Numbered from the stretch's first letter, positions 15,482 to 24,173 are shown. The stretch: 64,000 nt of DNA from Coriobacteriaceae bacterium (GCA_025757745.1 CP107217.1:248001-312000); one strand, 5' to 3'. The notes: generated by a model not told the origin, from the sequence alone. Program-made: numbers and translations.

Positions 15482-18235
15482 ATGAACATCCCCGAGACAC
15501 AGAAAGACCTGCTTGCCTACCTCGATCGCATCACGCGCGAGCTTGGCAGCACGCGGGGCGGGCGCATCCAGAACCGTCTCGACCACTTCACCACGGCATC
15601 TATAACCGACTCGCTCGCCATCTCGCGCAGCCTGGCAAGTCAGTATCTCAACGAGCTCGTGCGCGCTGGCCTCGTGGTGAAAGCAGGGGCACGACCGGTG
15701 TGCTACTTCCACCGCCGCTCCCTCGAACGCTTCTTCCAGTCTCGCATTGAGCGTAGCACCTACCCTTCGGTCGAGCAGCTCTTCGCCACGCTCGGAAACG
15801 GCGAGCGACTCGACTTCGACCGCGCAATCGGTCACGAGCTGAGCCTTGCGCCCTGCATCAGCCAGCTCTGCGCCGCGCTCAAGTACCCGCCAGCTGGCCT
15901 GCCCATCCTGCTCTGTGGCGCCTCGGGAACCGGCAAGGGTCTACTCGCCGAACTTGCCCTCGAATACGGCAAGAACGTCGGCGTCCTGCAGCAGGAAGCC
16001 AAGCTTGTGAGCATCGACTGCTCGCATTACGCAGACGATGCCCGCGCGCTCACTCACGACCTGTGCGCAGATGGCGGGCCTGCAGATCGGGCGAGCGGCG
16101 GCATCGTTTATCTCAAGGACGTCGACGCCCTCTCACCCGCTGCCCAGGACGCGCTCTTGGAGTGGGCCTCCGCACAGGCGGGCGCCATTGTGCCAGCCCC
16201 TGCTGTGCGCCTTATCTTTGCCACCTCAAACGAGGCAGACAGTACCGAGTGCCGCAGCCTCACGCGTCGCATCCCCATGTCCGCCCAGGTGCCGTCTCTG
16301 CGCGAGCGCACCCAGGAGGAGCGTGAGGAACTGACTCTCCACTTCCTCAAGGAGGAGGGCCGACGCATAGGACGCGACATCCTCATAAGTCGCGGAGCCT
16401 TCCGAGCCCTCGCCGGCACCAACTTCGAGGAGAACGTACGCGGCCTGCGCGACTGCATCACCAACTGTTGCGCCGAGGCCTATCTAGACACGAAGGGTGA
16501 AAGCCTGGAGATTCGCACCTACCAGCTTCCCTCCGCAATCCTTGCCGGCTCCGCACTCGAGCGCAGCGAGAACGACATGCAGCTCATCGACACCACCCGG
16601 AGCATCCAAAGCCAGGCGGACGACCGCGCACGGCATGTACTCGACGCCATGCTGGAGCCATACGAGAGCTATCGCGAAGGCACGCTTGATGGGGGCGCGT
16701 GCAGCGCTCAGCTGGTGGAGCGAGCCCGCGACCTCGAGGACTACCTGGCGTTCGGGCAAAACCCGGGCCGCTCGAAGTCCGACGCATACGAGCAGATCGC
16801 CGACAGCGTCGTCACTTCCGTGAACGAACTCTACTCGATCGATTTGTCCCGAAAGAGCTCGCATCTAATCGCCCAGGGCATCTGCCTCCAGCTGTGGCCG
16901 CCCGCAAGCCTCTCGCGTTGGAAGAGCTCCCATGCAAGCGAGCTTTCCGGCATGCGCGGCGTCGTGGCCCAGCGCAACCGCTTTGCCGTTACTGTCTGCG
17001 CCTGCATCGCTGATGAACTCAAGGCCACGCTCGGCATCGCACTCGACGATCTCACGTGTCTGCTCGTCCTTGCGCATGCGGCACTCGCACTCGACCCGTC
17101 TAAGCGTCGTCGGAGCGTCGGTATCGTCCTCAGTCATGGCTACTCGACCGCCACGAGCATCGCCGACGCCGCCAATCGGATTCTTGACACGAGGGTCTTC
17201 GAGGCCATCGACATGCCCTACGACCAGAAGGTTACGGACGTCGCTGTTCCTCTTCAGCAAATCATCGACCGCTTCTCCTACGCAGACGAGGTCGTCATCC
17301 TCGTGGACATGGGATCGCTCCAGGATATTTATAAGAGTCTGGAATCCACCTCCGGCATGACGCTCGGCATCATAAACAACGCCTCTACCGGCCTTGCGGT
17401 GGAGGTTGGCGCCGGACTTATCGCGGGTCGCTCCGTGCGAGAGGTTCTCGACGATGCTGCGGCAGCTTGCACCTGTAATTATCACATCGTGGCGCGCAAC
17501 GCCCGACCGGACGCGATTGTCTTCTGCTCCGAAGGCGGACTTGACGCAGCTGCGCGGATCCGCGATCTCGTGGCGCAGAGCCTGCCTGGCGAGTCCCCCG
17601 CGCGGCTTGTCGCCGTTGACTGGCGGCAGCTCGCCAATAACGGATCTGAGGATGCCGCCTTCTCCCAGTACAACGTGCGCTCGGTCATCGGCACGGACAA
17701 TCCGCACGCCGACGGAGTCCCGTTCATTTCGCTCGAGGAACTCATCGCCGGCGAAGGAACGGCCCAGATAGACCGCGCCTTCGCACGCTTGCTCGACGCG
17801 GACAGCTTGCGCACGTTCCACCAGAATCTCGTCAAGAACATGACCCTCAGGAACGTGGTCGAGTCCATCACAATCCTTAACCCCAACAAGCTCTTCGGCG
17901 AAATCGAGAGTGCCGCAGAGCGGCTCCAGCAGCTCACCGGAGACGTGATTGGCGCTCGTGTGAGCATGGGGCTCTACGTGCACCTGTGTTGTCTCGTGGA
18001 GCGCCTCGTGACCAGAAGCCCCATCGAGAACTACGCAGACGAGCAGCGCTTCGCCAATGAACACAACGATTTCGTCGAGGCATTCCGCACGAGCTTCTCT
18101 GACATTTCCGCCCATTACCACGTGGAGGTCCCCGTCACGGAGATCGCCTACGCATACGACTACATCAATTCCCGGCATGCCCCGCGCAGGCAGGCCACGC
18201 CGAACGATGGGCCCGCGGCTCAGCAGGACGAGTGA
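15482..18235 (+). CDS. LevR-like PTS-regulated transcription activator (HTH, AAA+, PRD, EIIA-like)
   Basis: A 917-residue regulator laid out like LevR/ManR. It has an N-terminal helix-turn-helix (about 1-90), a sigma54-activator-type AAA+ domain with Walker A GASGTGKG (about 146-153) and Walker B GIVYLKDVDAL (about 206-216), a first PRD (about 360-480), an EIIA-mannose-like domain with the phosphorylatable histidine in IVLSHGYSTATS (His552), and a C-terminal PRD with histidines in YVHLCCLVERL and AHYHVEVPV. PTS phosphorylation of these histidines would tune activity to sugar supply. The GAFTGA loop that contacts sigma54 is not found between Walker A and B. Its expected target is the PTS operon at 10899. 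The start follows AAAGGAGG. Confidence 0.85.
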   Translation: MNIPETQKDLLAYLDRITRELGSTRGGRIQNRLDHFTTASITDSLAISRSLASQYLNELVRAGLVVKAGARPVCYFHRRSLERFFQSRIERSTYPSVEQLFATLGNGERLDFDRAIGHELSLAPCISQLCAALKYPPAGLPILLCGASGTGKGLLAELALEYGKNVGVLQQEAKLVSIDCSHYADDARALTHDLCADGGPADRASGGIVYLKDVDALSPAAQDALLEWASAQAGAIVPAPAVRLIFATSNEADSTECRSLTRRIPMSAQVPSLRERTQEEREELTLHFLKEEGRRIGRDILISRGAFRALAGTNFEENVRGLRDCITNCCAEAYLDTKGESLEIRTYQLPSAILAGSALERSENDMQLIDTTRSIQSQADDRARHVLDAMLEPYESYREGTLDGGACSAQLVERARDLEDYLAFGQNPGRSKSDAYEQIADSVVTSVNELYSIDLSRKSSHLIAQGICLQLWPPASLSRWKSSHASELSGMRGVVAQRNRFAVTVCACIADELKATLGIALDDLTCLLVLAHAALALDPSKRRRSVGIVLSHGYSTATSIADAANRILDTRVFEAIDMPYDQKVTDVAVPLQQIIDRFSYADEVVILVDMGSLQDIYKSLESTSGMTLGIINNASTGLAVEVGAGLIAGRSVREVLDDAAAACTCNYHIVARNARPDAIVFCSEGGLDAAARIRDLVAQSLPGESPARLVAVDWRQLANNGSEDAAFSQYNVRSVIGTDNPHADGVPFISLEELIAGEGTAQIDRAFARLLDADSLRTFHQNLVKNMTLRNVVESITILNPNKLFGEIESAAERLQQLTGDVIGARVSMGLYVHLCCLVERLVTRSPIENYADEQRFANEHNDFVEAFRTSFSDISAHYHVEVPVTEIAYAYDYINSRHAPRRQATPNDGPAAQQDE

Positions 18236-18422
18236 CGCGCCTCGCAAGCAAAGGAAGGAAGCCAACATCACACGAGCATCATCGATCGCTGCGTGCAAGG
18301 CGGCGGGCCTCACCGTGTTCGCCAAGCGCGAGGAGCGTTTTGGTTTTTCGCAAGCAAATGTGGACGAAATCAGCGACCAGATTCCCGATACGCTCAAACA
18401 TGCAGGGCCCCTATGTGTTTAA
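18236..18422 (+). pseudogene. Remnant of a PTS IIB start joined to a hydrolase-like C-terminus
   Basis: The first 50 bp repeat the DNA before the IIB gene at 10899, including AAGGAAGGAAGCCAACATCACA. The start is ACG instead of ATG (18272-18274), and the match ends after GAGCATCATCG. The following frame, CKAAGLTVFAKREERFGFSQ then ANVDEISDQIPDTLKHAG, ending at TAA 18420-18422, resembles the last helices of a HAD-type phosphatase. So a PTS operon that once followed the regulator here has been deleted, fusing its first codons to the end of another gene. The HAD call is tentative. Confidence 0.5.
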
Positions 18423-18442
18423 CCTCATTTTTCCGTGTGCGG

Positions 18443-18448
18443 TAGAAT
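18443..18448 (+). promoter_or_regulatory. Possible -10 element of the GntR regulator gene
   Basis: TAGAAT lies 41 bp before the GTG start, with TTAACC 18 bp upstream (18419-18424) as a weak -35. AAAGGGAG just before the GTG is the ribosome site. Confidence 0.35.
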
Positions 18449-18489
18449 GGAGTCGTTGAGATCGCGAACGCCTTAAAGGGAGAGTTTTT

Positions 18490-19224
18490 GTGGATGCGCA
18501 TCTGGATGGGGGCTCTTCCGCCCCGCTGTATCAACAGGTGCTCGATTTGCTTAAGAGCGATATCGAACAGGGGACATATCCCGTTGACTCGCAGATTCCA
18601 ACGGAACTTGAGCTTTCTAAGATGTACGGCGTGGGAAGGGTCACGGTTCGCCGCGCAATAGAGGAGCTTGTGGGCGAGGGGTATCTCACCAAGCGGCAGG
18701 GGCGTGGTACGTTTGTGACCGCGACAAAGATAATTCGCAAGGTGCATCAGAAGGACGATGTTCAGAGTTTTACCCAAGCATGCGCTGAAAACGGCATGAA
18801 GGCGGGCGCTCGCGTCGTTGCCCGCAAGACCGTTGCCGCCGATCGCGACCTCGCTTCTTTCTTTGGCTTGGATGAAGGCTCTGACCTCATCTTGGTCTCA
18901 CGCGTGCGTACCGCAGACGGCGTGCCGGTCCTGTTCGAGAACAACTACTATCCTGTCGATGGATTCGAATTTCTCAAAGATATCGGTCTCTCCAATTGTT
19001 CGATATTCGAGGCCGTGGGGGAGCGTACGGGTAGGTATCCCTGCTCGTCCGATCCCTGCAGGCTGGAGATCGCCCGTGCGGGAATTGATGCCGCCCGCGA
19101 GCTCAAGGTCCCAGTAGGGGAGCCGCTGTTCTTCATGAACGCGGGCTTTCTCGATTCCAACGGAGAGCGCTTCTGCTATGGCAGACAGTACTACGTGGGT
19201 TCGCGCTACAGCTTCGATATCTAG
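18490..19224 (+). CDS. frlR: GntR/HutC-family regulator, likely of the fructoselysine operon
   Basis: A 244-residue repressor-type protein. The N-terminal winged helix (about 10-78) has the GntR hallmarks LYQQVLDLLKSDIEQG, IPTELELSKMYGVGRVTVRR and LTKRQGRGTFV. The C-terminal UTRA ligand domain spans about 95-240. It starts at GTG with AAAGGGAG upstream. It lies directly before a fructoselysine-type operon, like FrlR in E. coli and Bacillus, so it should sense a phosphorylated Amadori product. The paired repeats flanking the operon promoter are its probable binding sites. The gene symbol rests on context. Confidence 0.8.
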   Translation: MDAHLDGGSSAPLYQQVLDLLKSDIEQGTYPVDSQIPTELELSKMYGVGRVTVRRAIEELVGEGYLTKRQGRGTFVTATKIIRKVHQKDDVQSFTQACAENGMKAGARVVARKTVAADRDLASFFGLDEGSDLILVSRVRTADGVPVLFENNYYPVDGFEFLKDIGLSNCSIFEAVGERTGRYPCSSDPCRLEIARAGIDAARELKVPVGEPLFFMNAGFLDSNGERFCYGRQYYVGSRYSFDI

Positions 19225-19296
19225 CGGCTCTGTCTCACACAGCGCTGTTCTCGTATTGCCGCGGCAGGTCCGTTTAGCGCGTAAAAGTTACCACTT

Positions 19297-19367
19297 ATAG
19301 AACAACCTAATATGTTTCTTGACCGACGCCTTCATGCAGGTTATACATAGAACAACCTAAGATGTTT
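19297..19367 (+). promoter_or_regulatory. Two identical operator-like repeats, exactly 50 bp apart
   Basis: ATAGAACAACCTAATATGTTT (19297-19317, 21 bases shown as one site) recurs at 19347-19367 with a single change (T to G). The first copy ends just before the -35 and the second begins on the last base of the -10. Each copy has loosely symmetric ends (AGAACA and TGTTTCT in the first). This is the expected geometry for repression by looping or by blocking polymerase from both sides, most likely by the GntR protein encoded upstream. Confidence 0.65.
19319..19347 (+). promoter_or_regulatory. Sigma70-type promoter of the fructoselysine operon
   Basis: TTGACC (19319-19324) and TATACA (19342-19347) are separated by exactly 17 bp. 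This is one of the best promoter matches in the window, about 75 bp before the YfcC gene. It is bracketed by the two repeats described separately. Confidence 0.7.
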
Positions 19368-19421
19368 GCCTATACGTGAAGGATTTTTGGCAAGCATCGT
19401 TGCTCTGGCAGGAGGTTAAGA

Positions 19422-20885
19422 ATGCCGGATGCCAAACAGGAGAAGCCCAAGCGCAGATTCCATCTCCAGCTTCCCCATGTGTACACCATCGCGTTCATGC
19501 TGATCGTGTTCTTCGCGGTGCTCACATGGATCGTCCCATCGGGTCAGTTCGACCGCCAGACCATTCAGACGGCCGCGGGCGAGCGAGAAGTCGCCGTAGC
19601 CGGAACGTACCAAGAGGTCGACAAGGTCTACACCGATTCGGAGACGGGGGAGACCGTCGATCTGCGACAGGGCATCGATGCCGTCCTGCAGGCTCCCGCC
19701 AAGGGCATTCAGGCTGCGGCCGATGTCGTCGCGTTCGTCCTGCTGATCGGCGGATCGTTCGCCATCGTCACCAAGACCAACGCCCTAAACGCCGGCATGA
19801 GCCGCGTGATCAAGAAGCTGAAGAACAAGGACATCTTGATCATCCCCATCTCCATGATCCTGCTCTCGATCTGCGGCACCACGTTCGGCATGTCCGAGGA
19901 GGCGCTGCCGTTCTACGCGATCTTCATCCCCATCATGCTGAGCATCGGGTATGACTCCATGACCGCGTTCATCATCTGCTTCCTCGGCCCCAACCTTGGT
20001 TACTGCGCATCCACTATTGATCCTTTCAACGTGCTGATCGCCCAGGGCGTTATCGGCATCGAGGGAAATCCCCAGCTTTGGCTCCGCGCCATCCTGTGGG
20101 TCATCTTCACCGCCGCGGGCATTTTCTGGGCCATGCGCTACGCGCGCCGCGTCAAGCTCGATCCCAAGTCCTCCATCACCTATGAGGACGATAAGCAGAA
20201 GCGCATCGAGTTCTCTGTCACCGATGCCTCTATCGAAGAGGAGTTCACGCTTCGCCACAAGCTCGTCCTCATTGATTTCGCGGTCGGCATGGGCGTTATC
20301 GTGTGGGGCCTCGTTACCCAGGGCTGGTATATGGACGAGATCTCCATGGTGTTCCTGGCCATGGGCCTTCTTGCCGGCATACTCGGCGGCCTGGACGAGA
20401 AGACCATTGCGGAGGAGTTCGTCCGCGGAATCGCCGACTTCGCCTACGCAGCCTGCATCATCGGCATCGCCCGCGGCATCCTGGTCGTCGCAGAGGGCGG
20501 AATGATCATCGACTCTATTCTTAACTGGCTCGTCGGACTCCTTGCGGGCGCTCCGTCCTTCATCTATACCACCTTCATGTACATCGTCCTCGGCCTGCTT
20601 TCGCTGCTGGTTCCTTCCAGCTCCGGCCTCGCTGCACTCACCATGCCCGTCATGGGCCCGCTGACCGAGCTTATGGGCCTCAATCCCGGGGCTGCCGTCA
20701 CCGCTCTGCAGTTCGCGAACCAGACCGTCAACACCATCAGCCCCGTTGCGGGCATGACCGTCGCGGGTCTTGCCGTGGCGAAGATCTCCTTCGGGCAATG
20801 GTGGAAGACCATCTGGAAGTTCTTTATCTTCATGGTTCTGTTCGGATTGGTCGCGACTGTGATCTCCGGCCTACTGCCGATGTAG
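19422..20885 (+). CDS. YfcC-family carrier, predicted fructoselysine/amino-acid transporter
   Basis: A 487-residue membrane protein of the YfcC family (ion transporter superfamily, about 12 helices). Motifs shared with the arginine-locus paralogue at 59604 include LPHVYTIAFMLIVFFAVLTW, DLRQGIDAVLQAPAKGIQ and LVPSSSGLAALTMPVMGPL. Sited first in an frl-type operon, it takes the place of FrlA, the amino-acid-permease-type fructoselysine importer of E. coli. Since the close paralogue sits with arginine deiminase genes, recognition of a basic amino acid backbone is plausible, with lysine (free or glycated) here. That specificity is inference. Ribosome site AGGAGG, spacing good. Confidence 0.82.
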   Translation: MPDAKQEKPKRRFHLQLPHVYTIAFMLIVFFAVLTWIVPSGQFDRQTIQTAAGEREVAVAGTYQEVDKVYTDSETGETVDLRQGIDAVLQAPAKGIQAAADVVAFVLLIGGSFAIVTKTNALNAGMSRVIKKLKNKDILIIPISMILLSICGTTFGMSEEALPFYAIFIPIMLSIGYDSMTAFIICFLGPNLGYCASTIDPFNVLIAQGVIGIEGNPQLWLRAILWVIFTAAGIFWAMRYARRVKLDPKSSITYEDDKQKRIEFSVTDASIEEEFTLRHKLVLIDFAVGMGVIVWGLVTQGWYMDEISMVFLAMGLLAGILGGLDEKTIAEEFVRGIADFAYAACIIGIARGILVVAEGGMIIDSILNWLVGLLAGAPSFIYTTFMYIVLGLLSLLVPSSSGLAALTMPVMGPLTELMGLNPGAAVTALQFANQTVNTISPVAGMTVAGLAVAKISFGQWWKTIWKFFIFMVLFGLVATVISGLLPM

Positions 20886-20897
20886 GAGGTGCCCAGC

Positions 20898-21755
20898 ATG
20901 GATTTAAGCGCTTCCACACCCCGTCTGCGTCGCGAGCAGGTCGCCGGCATGAACATTCACTACATCATGTGGTCGCTCGATTACTTCCTTGATGCTCAGC
21001 AGCGCCTTGGCTTCAAAACCATCGAGCTTTGGGCGGCCGAGCCGCACGTGACGCTGGACCACACGGGGTATTTCGAGGCCGACGAGCTTCGCCGCAAGAT
21101 CGAGTCCCGCGGACTCTCCGTGAGCTCCCTGTGTCCGGAGAACGTGGTGTATCCGTGGCAGTACGCTGCCAGAAAGCCCCTCCACGCGCAGCGGAGCCTC
21201 GCTTACTTTAAGCACGGCATCGAGCTCGCCGAGGTGCTCGGCGCCCCGTATATGTCCATCAACTCCGGTTGGGGCGATTGGGACGAGGACCGCGAGGAGG
21301 CTTGGAAGCGCTCTGCCGAGCACTTGGCGATTCTTGCGGACTATGCCGGCGAGCACGGCGTGACCCTCTGCATGGAGAGCCTGAGGCCGGAAGAGAGCAA
21401 CTTGGTGGTTACACTCGCGGACGCCAGGCGCATGCTTGACCAAGTAGCCAGCCCGCACCTTACTCCAATGGTGGACACTACCGCTATGGGAGTCGCCGGC
21501 GAGAGCCTTGAAGAGTGGTTTGCCGAGTTTGGCGATGGTGCCATAAGGAACATGCGCTTCATTGATGGCGACCCATATGGCCATCTGGTTTGGGGCGATG
21601 GAAAGCACAGTATGGACGATTTCGTACGCGTCCTCAACGCGCATGGGTTCGAGGGCTATCTTGGTCAGGAGATCACCGATGGAAGGTATTTCGATGATCC
21701 CGCAGCAGCGGACCGGCACAACATGGACGCCTTCGAGAGGTATTTTGTCGACTAG
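20898..21755 (+). CDS. frlC: Sugar isomerase/epimerase (FrlC-like fructoselysine/psicoselysine 3-epimerase)
   Basis: A 285-residue TIM-barrel protein of the AP-endonuclease-2 fold. Likely metal-site residues are the glutamate in VTLCMESLRPEES, the aspartate in PMVDTTAMG, the FIDGDPYGH block and the glutamate in LGQEITDGRY. FrlC interconverts psicoselysine and fructoselysine so both can be consumed. A GTG at 20889 is in frame, but AGGAGGT directly before it places the start at the ATG 20898. The gene begins 12 bp after the carrier gene and is followed by deglycase and kinase genes, which is the basis for the FrlC call. Confidence 0.75.
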   Translation: MDLSASTPRLRREQVAGMNIHYIMWSLDYFLDAQQRLGFKTIELWAAEPHVTLDHTGYFEADELRRKIESRGLSVSSLCPENVVYPWQYAARKPLHAQRSLAYFKHGIELAEVLGAPYMSINSGWGDWDEDREEAWKRSAEHLAILADYAGEHGVTLCMESLRPEESNLVVTLADARRMLDQVASPHLTPMVDTTAMGVAGESLEEWFAEFGDGAIRNMRFIDGDPYGHLVWGDGKHSMDDFVRVLNAHGFEGYLGQEITDGRYFDDPAAADRHNMDAFERYFVD

Positions 21756-21855
21756 CGCGTAGCTCCCATTCGCGTGGGGAAGTCAACACGCTTGACGAGA
21801 AGACTCGCAGTAAACGTTGGCGGATTCGTCCGCCGTATCGAAAGGAAGAATAACA

Positions 21856-22824
21856 ATGAACGCACATGATCTTATCGCCGACGCAATCGCTGAAAAGGGC
21901 GGTTTCGATAGCGTCTTCTGGGTTGCCTGCGGCGGCTCCCTCATCGACCTGCTGCCCGCCCACGAGCTGCTCAAGCGCGAGGCGACTACGTTTGCCAGCG
22001 AGGCGTATACCGCCCGCGAGTTCGATATCATGCGTCCCAAGCGCCTGGGCGAAAAGTCCCTTGTCATCGCTTGCAGCCACTCCGGCAACACCCCCGAGGT
22101 AATCGATGCGTGCTCGATCGCCAAGGCGGCGGGCGCGACCGTTATCGTGCAGACGGACAACGCGGGTTCCGGCATCGATAACGGTGAGTGGACGTGCTGG
22201 GTATATCCGTGGGGCGAGGGAGTTCCGCAGGCGGAGGTGCCCGCCGGCATCTCTTTGGCTCTCGCTTCCGAGCTCCTGGATCAGCAGGAAGGTTATGCCG
22301 ACCTTGCCGACATGTACGAAGGCATCGCCAAGATGGACCAGATCCTGCCTGCAGCTCGCGAGAAGGTCAACGCCGAACTCTGCGACCGTTTTGCCGCCCT
22401 GTGCCAGGACCACAAGTTCCTGTATATCTTGGGGTCCGGTCCCGTGTTTAGCCAGGCCTATGGCTTCGCTATCTGCTCGCTTATGGAGATGCAGTGGCAG
22501 AGCTGCGCCTATATCCACTCCGGCGAGTACTTCCACGGCCCCTTCGAGGTGACCGAGCCCGGAGTCTTCTACTTCCTGCAGATGTCTTCTAGTGAGTGCC
22601 GAGCCATGGATGAGCGCGCCCTCGCATTCCTCGAGACCCATACCGACACTCTTATGGTGCTCGACGCCATGGAGTACGGCATGGACCAAGTACCGGCGAG
22701 CGTTCGCGCGTTCCTTGATCCAATCCTGTTCTACGCGATGAACTGTGAGCTGCGCTCCGCTCGCGGCAAGGTGTTCGACCATCACCCGGACGTGCGTCGT
22801 TACATGGGCATCGAGAAGTACTAG
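21856..22824 (+). CDS. frlB: SIS-domain fructoselysine-6-phosphate deglycase-like protein
   Basis: A 322-residue protein with two sugar-isomerase (SIS) domains. It splits a 6-phospho Amadori compound into glucose-6-phosphate and the free amine (lysine for FrlB). The phosphosugar loop is SLVIACSHSGNTPEVIDA, and the second domain has FLYILGSGPVFSQAYGFA and an SGEYFHGPFEVTEPG segment. The end, FDHHPDVRRYMGIEKY, is typical of the FrlB branch rather than GlmS. The start follows AAAGGAAG. Its neighbours (epimerase, PfkB kinase, GntR) support the assignment; specificity for lysine over other amines is not certain. Confidence 0.82.
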   Translation: MNAHDLIADAIAEKGGFDSVFWVACGGSLIDLLPAHELLKREATTFASEAYTAREFDIMRPKRLGEKSLVIACSHSGNTPEVIDACSIAKAAGATVIVQTDNAGSGIDNGEWTCWVYPWGEGVPQAEVPAGISLALASELLDQQEGYADLADMYEGIAKMDQILPAAREKVNAELCDRFAALCQDHKFLYILGSGPVFSQAYGFAICSLMEMQWQSCAYIHSGEYFHGPFEVTEPGVFYFLQMSSSECRAMDERALAFLETHTDTLMVLDAMEYGMDQVPASVRAFLDPILFYAMNCELRSARGKVFDHHPDVRRYMGIEKY

Positions 22825-22923
22825 CGATTTTAAAACGGGGTGCGAGGCGCGTTGAGACGTGCGAATCCCTCGCGCCCCGTCTGCTCGCCGTAACCACGGC
22901 GGTTTACCTGAATGGAGATAACC

Positions 22924-23796
22924 ATGGCAGCCTATCCTATAAGCGTGCTTGGCTTTGGAGACAACGTTGTCGATAAGTACGAGCACATCAAGACCATGTA
23001 TCCCGGCGGCAATGCAGTTAACTTCGCCGTCTTCGCCAAGAAGCTCGGCGTCGATCGCAGCGCCTACATGGGAATCTTCGGATCAGATGAGGAGGCCGAG
23101 CACGTTATAGCATCGCTCGAGGACGAGGGCGTCGAGCTTCTTCGCTGCCAGCAGGTCCTGGGCGTCAACGGCGCCGCTCGCGTGACCGTTGACGAGACCG
23201 GGGACCGTATCTTCCTGGGCTCCAATGAAGGCGGCATACGTGGCGACATGCGCTACGTGATAGACCGCTTCGCCGCCGAGTACGTCAGCGGCTTCGATTT
23301 GGTGCACAGCGGCAACTACTGCTTCACCGAGCGCGAGCTCCCCAAGATCAAGGCTGCCGGCGTGCCTATCAGCTTCGACTTCTCCGATGACTCCACCGAC
23401 GAGTACTTCGGGCAGATTGCGCCATTTGTGACGTACGCCTTTATGTCCATGGGCGACGCTTCCCTGGAGGATATCAAGGCGAAGCTCGAGTGGGTGAAGG
23501 CCCTTGGCCCTCAAATCGTATGCGCATCGCGCGGGAGCAAGGGCTCCGTCGCCTATGACGGCGAAAACTTCTACGAGCAGGGCATCAAGCCCGTGGCGCC
23601 CGAGGAGCTCAAAGACGCTATGGCGGCCGGCGATTCACTGCTGACGGCGTTTTTGGTCACCTATCTTTCCAAGAAGAAGGCCGGCGAGTGCGGCGAGGCC
23701 GCGATTCGCGAGAGCTTGGACTTCGCTGCCGGTTTTGCGGCGGAGACCTGCAAGATCGAGGGCAGTTGGGGCCACCCGCTGGTCTACGAGAACTAG
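22924..23796 (+). CDS. frlD: PfkB-family kinase (FrlD-like fructoselysine 6-kinase)
   Basis: A 290-residue ribokinase-fold enzyme that would phosphorylate the imported Amadori product at C6 using ATP. The N-terminal VLGFGDNVVDKYEHIKTMYP and PGGNAVNFAVFAKKLG motif is characteristic of FrlD. The ATP/anion-hole region reads KDAMAAGDSLLTAFLVTYL, in which the usual GAGD is AAGD around the catalytic aspartate. An ATG at 22912 exists, but GGAGA lies between it and the ATG at 22924, which is preferred. It is the last gene of the operon. Confidence 0.8.
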   Translation: MAAYPISVLGFGDNVVDKYEHIKTMYPGGNAVNFAVFAKKLGVDRSAYMGIFGSDEEAEHVIASLEDEGVELLRCQQVLGVNGAARVTVDETGDRIFLGSNEGGIRGDMRYVIDRFAAEYVSGFDLVHSGNYCFTERELPKIKAAGVPISFDFSDDSTDEYFGQIAPFVTYAFMSMGDASLEDIKAKLEWVKALGPQIVCASRGSKGSVAYDGENFYEQGIKPVAPEELKDAMAAGDSLLTAFLVTYLSKKKAGECGEAAIRESLDFAAGFAAETCKIEGSWGHPLVYEN

Positions 23797-23850
23797 TTTT
23801 TTGTCGTGGCGGGGTGTCTTGGGGCGCCCCGCATTGCGTTAGGAGTCAAG

Positions 23851-24099
23851 ATGTCCGTTCGTGCCTGCGCGGCAGGATTTTGCTGCGCCGATGTCTACCA
23901 GAATCTGGATCCCCTGGGTTGCATCCAAGGGGGCCTCTCAGGAGCGCTTCGAGGGGTGCTTCTTGAGTATATGAAGGCAAAAGGGATATGCAATCTTCAT
24001 ATACGGCCTTCTTTTAGAGGGCGTTGTCCTTACTCTTTCATCTCCTTGCCTATGGACATTTTGTCCATAGGCAAGAGTCCATGGTCGAGATCATGGTGA
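23851..24099 (+). pseudogene. Truncated PfkB-kinase-like start, followed by non-coding DNA
   Basis: After TTAGGAG, an ATG opens MSVRACAAGFCCADVYQNLD, which looks like the first strand and substrate region of another PfkB kinase. The expected YPxGN continuation is replaced by unrelated residues, though the frame stays open to 24099. It follows the FrlD-like gene by 54 bp. I read it as the stump of a second sugar kinase; an alternative is a short real peptide. Confidence 0.35.
24046..24074. other. Perfect 13-bp hairpin
   Basis: TTGCCTATGGACA-TTT-TGTCCATAGGCAA is a perfect stem with a three-base loop. No T run follows on either strand. Together with 24148-24173, it makes 23797-24290 a structured non-coding interval between the frl operon and the pknB operon. 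No other gene is seen there. Confidence 0.5.
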
Positions 24100-24147
24100 A
24101 GTTCTGCGGCCAGTAATTACTGCATTACATATTCTGTTGTCACCTGG

Positions 24148-24173
24148 GAGGCTCGCTTTTGCGGGCCTCTTTG
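24148..24173 (+). terminator. Probable terminator of the fructoselysine operon
   Basis: GAGGCTCGC-tttt-GCGGGCCTC forms a 9-bp stem with one T-G pair, followed by TTTGC. It is the only terminator-like structure in sense orientation after the frl genes. Confidence 0.5.
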
